Assembly (NCBI GenBank): GCA_023386495.1 | Contig: JAEWJS010000046.1 | Coordinates: forward strand, 1 to 14,186 | Direction: 5' to 3' | From: Bacillota bacterium | Lineage (GTDB): Bacteria; Bacillota; Bacilli; Paenibacillales; Paenibacillaceae | Length of the DNA stretch: 14,186 nt | Shown here: in pieces, positions 6,992 to 14,104 of the stretch | How the letters are laid out: each line of letters opens with the position of its first letter | Numbering within the stretch: the first letter of the stretch is position 1 | Made by a program: the position numbers and the translations under genes | Notes under the pieces: model-generated | What the model saw: the letters and a program-made list of their open reading frames with translations, nothing else | Database searches by the model: none | Told to the model about the DNA's origin: nothing

Positions 6992-7876
6992 ATGTGGCTC
7001 TTTCTTGCAGCCATGTCCGCCATCGCGTTCGGCGTGCGCGGCATGCTCTACCATCACACCTCGCAGCGGCGGCTGGAGCGCAATCTGCTCTTGGCCGGCG
7101 TATTCTCGTGCGGCGCGATCCTCAGCCTGATCATCGGCCTCGCATCGGGAGACAGCTGGTCCGGCAACACGCTCGTCGGCATTCTGATGGGGTGCTGCTC
7201 CTTCATCGCGAACCTCTCGATGTTCCGTGGGTTCGCGGTCGGCAAAGCATCGGTCGTGGCCATCCTGACGGCACTGCCGCCGGTCGTCGTTGCTACGATG
7301 GCCTATATCATCTGGGGCGAGCGGCTGACGGTCTGGCAGCTGCTGTCCGTTGTCGTCATCGTATCCGGCATTCTCATCGTTCGCTACGCGAAGGAATTCT
7401 CGCTGTCGCATCTGGAGGGGGCGAAGTGGGGGCTGCTCGCGATGCTGTTCTTCGGGTTCAACGACATGTCGAGCAAGTGGTCGACGATGCTCGGCGCCGA
7501 CACGTTCCCGACGTTATTCTGGATGTTCGCTACGGGAATGGTGCTGTTCCTGGCCGCATGGCGTCTCGAGCGCCGCGGCGCCGCACGGGGAGCGAGCCAG
7601 CGGGAGCCTTCGCCGGACGTTGAAGCGCAGTGGGGCAGCGGTCGAACATTCGGCGTCGGTCTCATGATCGGCACGACGAATGCAGTCGGCATGGTTCTCC
7701 TGCTGAATGCGTTCGCGATCGGCGTGACGGGGCTTGTATCGGCCGTCGTGGCGCTGAACGTGCTGCTCATCCTGCTCTATACGCGGCTCGTCGTCAAGGA
7801 GCGCTTCACCCCGCGCGAGCTCTCAGGCATGGCCCTAGCCCTAATCGGCGTCCTGCTCCTAAGAATCCTTGGTTAA
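6992..7876 (+). CDS. EamA/DMT-superfamily transporter
   Basis: A 294-residue membrane protein with about ten hydrophobic helices in two EamA-type repeats: residues 1-130 (ending VVVIVSGILIVRYAKE) and 140-294 (ending LSGMALALIGVLLLRILG). The centre has a short polar loop (191-220). Such proteins export or exchange small metabolites; the substrate cannot be read from sequence. The frame opens at GTG 6941 inside the reductase gene, but the ATG at 6992 (MWLFLAAMSAIAFGVRG) begins directly with the first helix, where family members normally start. No good ribosome binding site precedes it, so translation is probably coupled to the reductase stop 8 bases earlier. A strong terminator follows 17 bases after the stop. 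Confidence 0.88.
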   Translation: MWLFLAAMSAIAFGVRGMLYHHTSQRRLERNLLLAGVFSCGAILSLIIGLASGDSWSGNTLVGILMGCCSFIANLSMFRGFAVGKASVVAILTALPPVVVATMAYIIWGERLTVWQLLSVVVIVSGILIVRYAKEFSLSHLEGAKWGLLAMLFFGFNDMSSKWSTMLGADTFPTLFWMFATGMVLFLAAWRLERRGAARGASQREPSPDVEAQWGSGRTFGVGLMIGTTNAVGMVLLLNAFAIGVTGLVSAVVALNVLLILLYTRLVVKERFTPRELSGMALALIGVLLLRILG

Positions 7877-7892
7877 ACGGTTATCCATTTGC

Positions 7893-7925
7893 AAGAAGAA
7901 CCCGCCTCCTAGGCGGGTTCTTCTT
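7893..7925 (+). terminator. Rho-independent terminator of the reductase-transporter unit
   Basis: A perfect 14-bp stem: AAGAAGAACCCGCC (7893-7906) pairs with 7912-7925 around the 5-base loop TCCTA. The 3' arm ends in TTCTTCTT, then ATTCT. The U-rich side is on the plus strand, just after the transporter stop. No minus-strand gene ends close by on its other side. Confidence 0.85.
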
Positions 7926-8010
7926 ATTCTCCATCGTATTGCTAGCCCATGCACGCATGCTTGACTACACGGTTGCAGCCCAGGTCAATCGCGCGCATCC
8001 TCTCATTTTC

Positions 8011-8153
8011 GCAACCTAGCCACCATTTCGCCTCCTCCGCCTCCTCGCATCTTCCCAACCAAGCCACCATCTCGCCTCCTCCGCCTCCTCGCATCTTCGC
8101 AAACTAGCCCCCACCTCGTATCCCCGCATCCCTGCAACCTAGCCTCCACTCGC
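8011..8153. repeat. 44-bp tandem repeat, pyrimidine-rich on the plus strand
   Basis: Units 8011-8054 and 8055-8098 differ at only three of 44 positions and share CGCCTCCTCCGCCTCCTCGC. A shortened, diverged third unit (8099-8133, GCAAACTAGCCCCCACCTCG) and a partial fourth (8134-8153, GCAACCTAGCCTCCACTCGC) follow. Units are contiguous, so this is not a CRISPR array. No open frame uses it convincingly. Confidence 0.85.
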
Positions 8154-8169
8154 CACCAATTGGTGCTAC

Positions 8170-8371
8170 AGCGAAACAATTGCGCTAATAAGGTAGCGGC
8201 AAGCGCTAATTGTATGGCCCCGGTTCTATTTTTCCTGCAATAAGGTACTTATTCGCTATTTAGCGAACGTACGTTCGCAATTTAGCGCATTTGACTCGCT
8301 ATAAGCCTTAAATAGCGGAATCCAGTTAAAATTAGCGCAATCGCCTACCTTATTTGCGCAATTGCTTCGCT
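8170..8371. repeat. 202-bp imperfect palindrome with CGCTA/TAGCG motifs
   Basis: Outer arms 8170-8196 and 8345-8371 are 27-base inverted repeats with two mismatches. Inner pairs are GCGCTAATT (8203-8211) with AATTAGCGC (8330-8338), CTATTT (8226-8231) with AAATAG (8310-8315), and CGCTA (8254-8258) with TAGCG (8283-8287). The 16-base perfect palindrome GCGAACGTACGTTCGC (8263-8278) lies at the middle. All share one dyad between 8270 and 8271. The 5-mer CGCTA or its complement occurs ten times. It could be a non-coding interspersed repeat or a MITE-like element; no transposase or target duplication was identified. Confidence 0.85.
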
Positions 8372-8443
8372 ATCAGGAAATGAGGGCATCCCACTCACAC
8401 CTAGCAACATTTCGGATTCACGGAGCGCCAATCCAGTAAAAGC

Positions 8444-8472
8444 AAAAAGCCGCCTTCGTCAAGAAGGCGGTT
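8444..8472 (-). terminator. Rho-independent terminator of the mreB-rodA operon
   Basis: On the minus strand, a 10-bp stem including one G-T pair (AACCGCCTTC, loop TTGAC, GAAGGCGGCT) is followed by TTTTTGCTTTT. It lies about 36 bases past the stop of the 47-residue gene, so that gene and rodA belong to the upstream operon. spoIVFA must therefore be transcribed separately. Confidence 0.87.
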
Positions 8473-8508
8473 CTTCATTTTGCTAACTACATCGTGATCA
8501 CAAGCGAA

Positions 8509-8652
8509 CTACACGGAGGGGCGGTTGGGCGCGTGCATGTCTTTGTGATAGGGCCTCTGCTCATGCGCAATATTCTCTTCCGCATTGTTCGACTCGGCCC
8601 GCATCGCTTGATTGCGTTGATCCATCGATTTACCCTTCTTGCCCTTGCTCAT
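8509..8652 (-). CDS. Small polar protein, 47 residues, function unknown
   Basis: Reads MSKGKKGKSMDQRNQAMRAE, then SNNAEENIAHEQRPYHKD and MHAPNRPSV, stop TAG. It is lysine-rich at the start, strongly hydrophilic, with no hydrophobic segment, no cysteine and a proline/histidine-rich end. The ATG is preceded by AAGGGGTG six bases away, a good ribosome binding site, and the operon terminator follows 36 bases after the stop. This is the main evidence that it is a real gene. It lies 57 bases after rodA with no terminator between. I do not recognise the family. Its size and composition resemble many small spore or cytosolic proteins of Bacilli, but that is only an impression. It is easily missed because of its length. 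Confidence 0.68.
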   Translation of the reverse strand: MSKGKKGKSMDQRNQAMRAESNNAEENIAHEQRPYHKDMHAPNRPSV

Positions 8653-8709
8653 GGTTGTCACCCCTTCGGAGATTGCGTATCACGTCTAGGGTAACCGCGG
8701 GTTTGCCGA

Positions 8710-9858
8710 TCAATCCATCTCATATTTTTCCTGATGGGCCTTGATGCTGAACACGATCCCGATACAGAGCATGTTGAGCAGCAGCGACGTGCCGCCGTAG
8801 CTGATGAAGGGCAGCGTGATACCCGTTATCGGCATCAGGCCGATCATCATGCCGATATTCTCGAAGATCTGGAAGACGAACATCGAGACGATCCCGATGA
8901 TGATATACGAGCCCTTTAGATCGTAGCATTGGAAGGCGATAATGATCATCCGGTAGATCAGCAGAAAATAGAGCAGCAGCAGCACAGCCGAGCCTTGGAA
9001 GCCGAACTCCTCGCCGATGACGACGAAGATCGAGTCCGAATACGGGTACGGGATGAACTTCCGGTTCTTGGAGTCTCCCTGCAAATACCCGTCCCCGGTG
9101 AGGCCGCCGGAGCCGATGGCGATGAGCGACTTTTGCGATTGATGCTTCGCATCGTCGGTAGCCGTCTCCGGATTGATGTACGTATTGATTCGCTCATACC
9201 AGTGATGCTTGTCCTTCTCGTCCAGGAACTGCTCGATCTCCGCGTTGAACGTATTGAACAGCGACACGAACAAGAACAGTCCGCCGACGATCAGGCCGAT
9301 GCCGATCAGTACATGCGTATATTTGACGTTGCCGATCCACAGCATCCCGAGCACGATCACGACGTAGATGATGGCGTTGCCGAGATCGGGCTGAATCATG
9401 ACGAGGCCGAAGGGCAGCAGCGACAAGGCCGCGACGGGCAGCAGGTCGGTTCTGAAGGAGAGGCGGTCGCCTTGCCTGCGCGCCATGACGACGGCGATCG
9501 TCAGGATGAGCAGAATCTTCATGAACTCCGCAGGCTGGAATGACAAGAGATCGCCTGGGAGGGTGAACCAACTGCGCGCGCCGTTAATTTCGTTGCCGAA
9601 AAAATAGACCAACACGAGCAGCGCGATCCCGAGTCCGTATAACAGATACCATCCCTTCAAGATCAGCTTGTAATCGATCAATGTCGAGAAGAAGATGGCG
9701 ACGAATCCTGCCGCGTAGAAGATCAATTGCTTCAAATCATAGTTCACATATCCCGGGTTGCCGTACGTGGCGCTTCGTACGACGAGCGTGCTGATCGCCA
9801 TGAACAGCATCAGAATGATCAGGATGCTCCAGTCTAGCTTTTTTAATTTATGAATCAC
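8710..9858 (-). CDS. rodA: RodA, SEDS peptidoglycan glycosyltransferase
   Basis: A 382-residue integral membrane protein of the SEDS (RodA/FtsW) family, about ten helices. Signatures are NGARSWFTLPGDLLSFQPAE (92-111), PDLGNAIIYV (157-166), PYPYSDSIFVVIGEEFGF (270-287) and the C-terminal LMPITGITLPFISYGGTSLL (341-360). Asp275 in YSDSIF corresponds to the essential Asp of SEDS polymerases. RodA polymerises glycan strands in the elongasome with a class B PBP and MreBCD. The link to mreBCD in the same operon favours RodA over FtsW. The start is GTG, 7 bases after the minD stop, with AGGATG upstream. Confidence 0.93.
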   Translation of the reverse strand: MIHKLKKLDWSILIILMLFMAISTLVVRSATYGNPGYVNYDLKQLIFYAAGFVAIFFSTLIDYKLILKGWYLLYGLGIALLVLVYFFGNEINGARSWFTLPGDLLSFQPAEFMKILLILTIAVVMARRQGDRLSFRTDLLPVAALSLLPFGLVMIQPDLGNAIIYVVIVLGMLWIGNVKYTHVLIGIGLIVGGLFLFVSLFNTFNAEIEQFLDEKDKHHWYERINTYINPETATDDAKHQSQKSLIAIGSGGLTGDGYLQGDSKNRKFIPYPYSDSIFVVIGEEFGFQGSAVLLLLYFLLIYRMIIIAFQCYDLKGSYIIIGIVSMFVFQIFENIGMMIGLMPITGITLPFISYGGTSLLLNMLCIGIVFSIKAHQEKYEMD

Positions 9859-9865
9859 GGGCCAT

Positions 9866-10657
9866 TCATCCTATCCCGAGAAACTTGCGGAATTTCTTCA
9901 TCATGCCGGAGCGGTCCTCCAGTTGCATGAGAGGCACCTTATCGCCTAGAATGCGCCGCGCGATGTTCCGGTAAGCGATCGCTGCCCGCGAGGACGGATC
10001 CATCACCGTAGGCTCGCCGGTGTTGGCGGCCTTGATGACCTTCTCGTCATCGGGCACGATGCCGAGCAGATCAATCGCGAGCACGCTGCAGATCTCGTCG
10101 ATATCGAGCATCTCGCCGGATTTCATCATGTTCGGCCGAATCCGGTTAATGACGAGCCGCGCCGGAATTTGCGACTGCTCGAGCAGTCCGATGATGCGGT
10201 CGGCATCGCGTACGGCGGCATTCTCCGGCGTCGTCACCACGATCGCGCGGTCCGCGCCGGCGACGGCGTTGCGGAAGCCTTGCTCGATGCCGGCCGGGCA
10301 ATCGATGATGACGAAGTCAAAATCCTTCTTCAGCTCGAGGACGATATCCTTGACCTGCTCCGGCGAGATATCATGCTTGTCCTTCGTCTGCGCCGCAGGA
10401 AGCATATACAATTCGTCGAAGCGCTTGTCTTTGACGAGCGCTTGCGGCAACCTGCAGCGGCCTTGAGCCACGTCAATCAAGTCATAGATGATGCGGTTCT
10501 CCAAGCCCATGACGACATCCAGGTTGCGCAGTCCGATATCCGTATCGACCATGCAGACCTTTTTGCCGTGCAGCGCTAGAGCCGTGCCGATATTAGCCGA
10601 GCTGGTCGTCTTGCCGACGCCGCCCTTACCCGATGTTACGACGATCGCTTCTCCCAT
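9866..10657 (-). CDS. minD: MinD, septum-site-determining ATPase
   Basis: A 263-residue ParA/MinD-type ATPase. The deviant Walker A GKGGVGKTT (10-18) has both lysines (11 and 16). Asp40 is in VDTDIGLRNLD, and Walker B is FVIIDCPAG (115-123). The C-terminal amphipathic membrane-targeting helix is MMKKFRKFLGIG (252-263). With MinC it blocks division near the poles; in Bacilli it is placed by DivIVA/MinJ, none of which is in the window. The ATG has AGGGGTG upstream, overlapping the minC stop, so the two genes are translationally linked. Confidence 0.97.
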   Translation of the reverse strand: MGEAIVVTSGKGGVGKTTSSANIGTALALHGKKVCMVDTDIGLRNLDVVMGLENRIIYDLIDVAQGRCRLPQALVKDKRFDELYMLPAAQTKDKHDISPEQVKDIVLELKKDFDFVIIDCPAGIEQGFRNAVAGADRAIVVTTPENAAVRDADRIIGLLEQSQIPARLVINRIRPNMMKSGEMLDIDEICSVLAIDLLGIVPDDEKVIKAANTGEPTVMDPSSRAAIAYRNIARRILGDKVPLMQLEDRSGMMKKFRKFLGIG

Positions 10658-10660
10658 CTT

Positions 10661-11326
10661 CTACACCCCTTTGAACACAATCGGATCTTTACGAATGCGG
10701 TATAATTGCGATATTTTATCGATATTCATATGGTCGCCTTCCAGATAAGCGAACTCCATCAGCGTATCGCCGGTCATCCATTCGTCAGGCGGACGGCTGA
10801 TCACTTCCGCAATCCTCAGCTGCGTAGGACGCAGCAGCGACGAGACGATGATCGCGTCCTTGCGTCCTTCCGTGCCAGCATGCGCGATTCCCCGAAGCGA
10901 CCCGAGCACGTAGATATCGCCCGTGCAGCGAATCGTCCCGCCCGGATTCAGATCGCCCATCAAGAGCAGGTGACCCCGATGCTCAACGGTCTGTCCGGAT
11001 CGAATAACCCCTGTGATCGTCTTCAGTATATCCTTCTCCGGGACCGCGTCTTCCGCGGCAACGGGATCGGATTCAACCGATTGCACCAGCAGGTTGCCTC
11101 GCCTTCTGATCGCCGTAACGAGCTGCTCCTTCTCCTCGTCTGACGCTTGCCTGGCACCGAGTTTGACATGGACATGCACGAGCGGACCGGTGAGCAGCTG
11201 CTGGTGCGACGTCTCCAGTTTGTAGTGAAGCTCGCTTAGCAGTACATCGAATTCGCACTCGTCGTCGAGCAGGAACACAAGACCCTCTTTGACGCCTTTG
11301 ATTGTAATATGTTGTTTGTCGGTCAA
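10661..11326 (-). CDS. minC: MinC, septum-site-determining FtsZ inhibitor
   Basis: 221 residues, close to the usual 225-230. The N-terminal FtsZ-inhibiting domain (about 1-95, HITIKGVKEGLVFLLDDECEF near the start) is joined to the beta-helical C-terminal domain that dimerises and binds MinD (TGVIRSGQTVEHRGHLLLMG, then DLNPGGTIRCTGDIYVLGSL and RGIAHAG, 105-151). The frame runs upstream to an ATG at 11425, but that segment lacks family resemblance. TTG 11326 has a strong GAGGGGGG site six bases before it and gives the expected start TDKQHITIKG. It is separated from mreD by about 250 bases containing the structured element at 11449-11542, so minCD may be partly uncoupled from mreBCD. Confidence 0.94.
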   Translation of the reverse strand: MTDKQHITIKGVKEGLVFLLDDECEFDVLLSELHYKLETSHQQLLTGPLVHVHVKLGARQASDEEKEQLVTAIRRRGNLLVQSVESDPVAAEDAVPEKDILKTITGVIRSGQTVEHRGHLLLMGDLNPGGTIRCTGDIYVLGSLRGIAHAGTEGRKDAIIVSSLLRPTQLRIAEVISRPPDEWMTGDTLMEFAYLEGDHMNIDKISQLYRIRKDPIVFKGV

Positions 11327-11448
11327 GCCGTTCCCCCCTCTACCCCATATCATACCATTCCATTCCCAACCATCATTCTCCTGCAAGGGCCGCTTGTGAA
11401 CATGATGCGGATGCTTACGGAGCATAATCGGCTTCGAATCTTGAACGC

Positions 11449-11542
11449 TGGCCGTTCCTTGCGGTGCTCACGTAGGTTGTGCCTACGCTCCGCTCCTCAG
11501 TACCTGCCATCGTCCAACCTTCTCGATGCTGACAAGCGGCCA
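11449..11542 (-). repeat. Structured repeat element, copy A, in the mreD-minC gap
   Basis: The minus strand reads CGAGAAGGTTGGACGAT, nine variable bases, TGAGGAGCGGAG, a hairpin CGTAGG-CACAA-CCTACG (11471-11487), then TGAGCACCG. The whole is closed by TGGCCG (11537-11542) pairing with CGGCCA (11449-11454). The same blocks recur at 14105-14186. No T run follows, so it is not an ordinary terminator. It may be a leader element for minC or an interspersed repeat. Confidence 0.75.
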
Positions 11543-11575
11543 TTTGAAAGGAAACGTAGGGCTATTCCCGACTGA

Positions 11576-12097
11576 CTATTCCTCGTCTTCGGAGACGGGT
11601 TTGGCGGCGCCTTCTAGCAGTTTGCGGGCAGGAATGTAGACCGCGAGCGCGAATCCGAGCTGCAGGAACAGGCTCGGAAGAATCGAATCCATCAGCACGT
11701 ATGTATAAGTATCAGCCGTGACCCGGAAGGCGCGGTAGATCATATAGACGACGCTGTCGTACAGCAGATAGGCAAGTCCGATGACGGACAGCGCCAGCAG
11801 CAGCGGGCTGCGCTTGCGCTCGAGCAGCAGTCCCGTGACGTAGCCGCACAATCCCATCGCGAACGTATGGACGCCGATCATATGGCCGTAGAATACGATG
11901 TCCTGCAGCAGGCCGAAGCTTAAGCCGAGCACAAGCGCGGCATGGCGGCCGGTATACAAGGCGGAGTAGAGAACGAAGATGAATGTAAAATGAGGCACGA
12001 CACGGCCATACCATTCAATCGGCACCAGCCACGGAACGATAGTCGTCTCTACGATGAATGCGAGGAACATGCAGCCGACAGCGATCCGCATGTTCAT
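11576..12097 (-). CDS. mreD: MreD, rod-shape-determining membrane protein
   Basis: A 173-residue, strongly hydrophobic protein with about five to six membrane helices, ending in an acidic tail (AAKPVSEDEE). PHFTFIFVLYSALYTGRHAALVLG and GLLQDIVFYGHMIGVHTFAM are typical of the MreD family, including the conserved loop Asp in LLQD. It works with MreC as a membrane partner of the elongasome. The start overlaps the mreC stop (ATGA), giving tight translational coupling. About 250 bases separate its stop from minC. Confidence 0.93.
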   Translation of the reverse strand: MNMRIAVGCMFLAFIVETTIVPWLVPIEWYGRVVPHFTFIFVLYSALYTGRHAALVLGLSFGLLQDIVFYGHMIGVHTFAMGLCGYVTGLLLERKRSPLLLALSVIGLAYLLYDSVVYMIYRAFRVTADTYTYVLMDSILPSLFLQLGFALAVYIPARKLLEGAAKPVSEDEE

Positions 12098-12978
12098 TCG
12101 TTCGTCCCCTCGACAACCGGAGGCACGACGACGAATACCTCTGTCAGCTTCTCGAAGCGGGCAGCCGGCTTGATCGTCGCCGTATGCGTCAGCCCGAAGT
12201 CGCCGACCTGCTTGGATTCCACCGTACCGATGACCAGACCGAACGGGAATACGTAGCCGTAACCCGACGAGATGACCTGATCGCCTTCCTTAAGCGGATC
12301 GTTCTCCGGTATTTTGCTCATGCGCAGCATGCCGGTGGTGCTGTCGTAATGGTCCACGATGCCGAAAGATTCCTCTTCCTTGCCGATTGCCGTAGCGGCA
12401 ATCGCCTTGGCATTCAAGGACGCTTCGTTCAGCTGCGTAATCGGCATAACGGTCGAGTACAGCGGGAAGACGTTGCTTACGAGTCCGACAAGCCCTAACT
12501 CCGTGACAACGGCCATATCCGGCTTGATGCCGTCGGTTGAGCCTACATTGATCTTTAACGTCGGATTGAGCGGGTCCTGACTCGTCGCGACGACATGCGC
12601 GATCACGTATTTATAATCGAAAATCCGTTTTTGCCGTTCCGTAAACTCAAAATAGGTCTTAAGCCGCTCATTCTCCAATTGAATGCGGTTGTACGTCACG
12701 CGGTCGCGCGCATACCTGGCCGCCGTCGTGCGCAGCACTTCATTCTCCTGATAGATTTCACGCATGTTGCGAATATCCTCAAACAAGCCCGCCATATAAC
12801 CAGCGGGCTTGTAGAACCATTGCTGCACGAAAGTAACCGAATCGCCGATGAAATTTTCCGGCCAGGATAGCCGATCGCGCTGTCCGAGCGTGAAGCCCAT
12901 GACGGCGATGAAGAGGATCAGCGCGATCATGAGCGCGAACAGTCGCTTGTTACGAAATAATCTGAACAGTTCGTTCAC
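12094..12978 (-). CDS. mreC: MreC, rod-shape-determining protein
   Basis: 294 residues. A short cytoplasmic start is followed by one transmembrane helix (about 13-32), a coiled coil (about 65-110, EDIRNMREIYQENEVLR and later repeats) and the beta-rich extracytoplasmic MreC core (about 125-285). The core includes VGSTDGIKPDMAVVTELGLVG, a family hallmark, and GDQVISSGYGYVFPFGLVIG. It has no long C-terminal tail. MreC links MreB to the PBP2/RodA synthase outside the membrane. The start is GTG, 12 bases after the mreB stop; the nearby GGCGGG is close to the start, so translation is probably helped by coupling to mreB. Confidence 0.95.
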   Translation of the reverse strand: MNELFRLFRNKRLFALMIALILFIAVMGFTLGQRDRLSWPENFIGDSVTFVQQWFYKPAGYMAGLFEDIRNMREIYQENEVLRTTAARYARDRVTYNRIQLENERLKTYFEFTERQKRIFDYKYVIAHVVATSQDPLNPTLKINVGSTDGIKPDMAVVTELGLVGLVSNVFPLYSTVMPITQLNEASLNAKAIAATAIGKEEESFGIVDHYDSTTGMLRMSKIPENDPLKEGDQVISSGYGYVFPFGLVIGTVESKQVGDFGLTHTATIKPAARFEKLTEVFVVVPPVVEGTNE

Positions 12979-12990
12979 CCGCCTAGCTAT

Positions 12991-14022
12991 CTATCGTTTG
13001 CGCGACGTAGCGCCGCCTCTAGTCTTGAACAAGTGAATGTTCTCGAGCGCCCGGCCGGTGCCGATCGCTACGCAATCAAGCGGATTCTCCGCCACGATGA
13101 CGGGCATGCCGGTCTCTCTGGAGAGCAGCTTGTCCAGGTTGCGGAGCAAGCCCCCGCCGCCGGTCAGCACGATGCCCCGGTCCATGATGTCTGCCGACAG
13201 CTCGGGCGGACACTTCTCCAACGTCACCTTCACCGCGTCCACGATCGCGTTCACGGTATCCGTCAACGCTTCCGTAATCTCGTCCGACGTAATCGGAATC
13301 GTCTTCGGCAGGCCCGTGACCAGGTCGCGTCCCCGAATCTCGGTCTTCTCCGTCTTGTCGAGCGGGAGCGCCGAACCGATATCCATCTTCAGCTGCTCGG
13401 ACGTCCGTTCGCCGATCATCAGGTTGTACATCCGCTTAATGTACTGAATGATCGCTTCGTCGATCTCGTCGCCGGCCACCCGGATCGAACGGCTCGTCAC
13501 GATGCCGCCGAGCGAGATGACGGCAACCTCCGTCGTCCCCCCGCCGATATCGACGACCATGCTGCCTGTCGGCTCCCATACGGGCAGGTCAGCGCCGATC
13601 GCGGCCGCGAACGGTTCCTCGATCGTGTAGGCTTCGCGCGCGCCGGCCTGCTTCGTGGCATCCTCAACCGCGCGCTTCTCGACCGCGGTGATGCCGGAAG
13701 GCACGCATACCATCACGTTCGGGTGACGCGGGAATAAGGAACGCTGCTTCTGTGCCTGGCGGATGAAATATTTGATCATCGTCGCCGTCGTCTCGAAATC
13801 CGCAATGACGCCGTCGCGCATCGGACGAACCGCACGGATGTTGCCCGGCGTTCTGCCGATCATTTTTTTCGCCTGCTCGCCTACCGCTTCGATTGTCTTC
13901 GTATCTGTACGCAGGGCCACCACGGAAGGCTCCCTGACGACGATTCCTTTGCCTCTCACGTAGACAAGGGTATTCGCTGTGCCCAGATCGATACCCAGAT
14001 CCTTCGTAAACCCACCAAACAT
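12991..14022 (-). CDS. mreB: MreB, actin-like rod-shape protein
   Basis: A 343-residue bacterial actin. Phosphate-1 motif DLGIDLGTANTLVYV (8-22), EEPFAAAIGADLPVWEPTGS (135-154), phosphate-2 MVVDIGGGTTEVAVISLGG (155-173) and the adenosine motif MDRGIVLTGGGGLLRNLDK (280-298) are all intact. It forms membrane filaments that guide lateral wall synthesis. The frame opens at 14061, but the ATG at 14022 (MFGGFTKDLGIDLG) has AAGGGAG seven bases upstream and matches the known N terminus. It is the first visible gene of the operon; I could not pick a convincing promoter in 14023-14104. Confidence 0.98.
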   Translation of the reverse strand: MFGGFTKDLGIDLGTANTLVYVRGKGIVVREPSVVALRTDTKTIEAVGEQAKKMIGRTPGNIRAVRPMRDGVIADFETTATMIKYFIRQAQKQRSLFPRHPNVMVCVPSGITAVEKRAVEDATKQAGAREAYTIEEPFAAAIGADLPVWEPTGSMVVDIGGGTTEVAVISLGGIVTSRSIRVAGDEIDEAIIQYIKRMYNLMIGERTSEQLKMDIGSALPLDKTEKTEIRGRDLVTGLPKTIPITSDEITEALTDTVNAIVDAVKVTLEKCPPELSADIMDRGIVLTGGGGLLRNLDKLLSRETGMPVIVAENPLDCVAIGTGRALENIHLFKTRGGATSRKR

Positions 14023-14104
14023 AATTGTACTCCCTTCTTTCGTAAAAAACATATCTTGCAACTTATGTGCAATCTCATTGTTCGCGTTCTACCCTTATTC
14101 CAAA

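Larger units (their letters stand above)
7926..8508. other. Gene-free intergenic region rich in repeats
   Basis: I see no credible coding frame in these 580 bases. The first 65 bases hold nothing clear beyond decayed copies of the word GCTAGCC. Then come a 44-bp tandem repeat, a 12-bp palindrome CACCAATTGGTG (8154-8165), a 202-bp imperfect palindrome, a short unassigned stretch (8372-8443) and a minus-strand terminator. The words AATCCAGTTAAAA (about 8319-8331) and AATCCAGTAAAAG (about 8430-8442) are near-copies. The region lies between convergent transcription units. Confidence 0.75.

Noticed and set aside
8011..8153. CRISPR array
   Set aside because: Repeat units are contiguous with no spacers, units decay progressively and no cas genes are present.
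8929..9543. 204-codon plus-strand frame rich in Asp, Glu, Gln and His
   Set aside because: It is antisense to rodA. The acidic composition is what a GC-rich membrane-protein gene gives when read on the other strand.
11349..11377. Promoter for minC with extended -10 TGG-TATGAT
   Set aside because: The -10 is acceptable but no -35 is found at proper spacing; too weak to list as a feature.
11327..11425. Upstream extension of minC to ATG 11425
   Set aside because: The 33 extra residues (histidine/tryptophan-rich) do not resemble MinC, and TTG 11326 has a much better ribosome binding site.
11449..11542. Terminator between mreD and minC
   Set aside because: Stems are present but no T run follows on either strand, and the sequence recurs elsewhere as a structured element.
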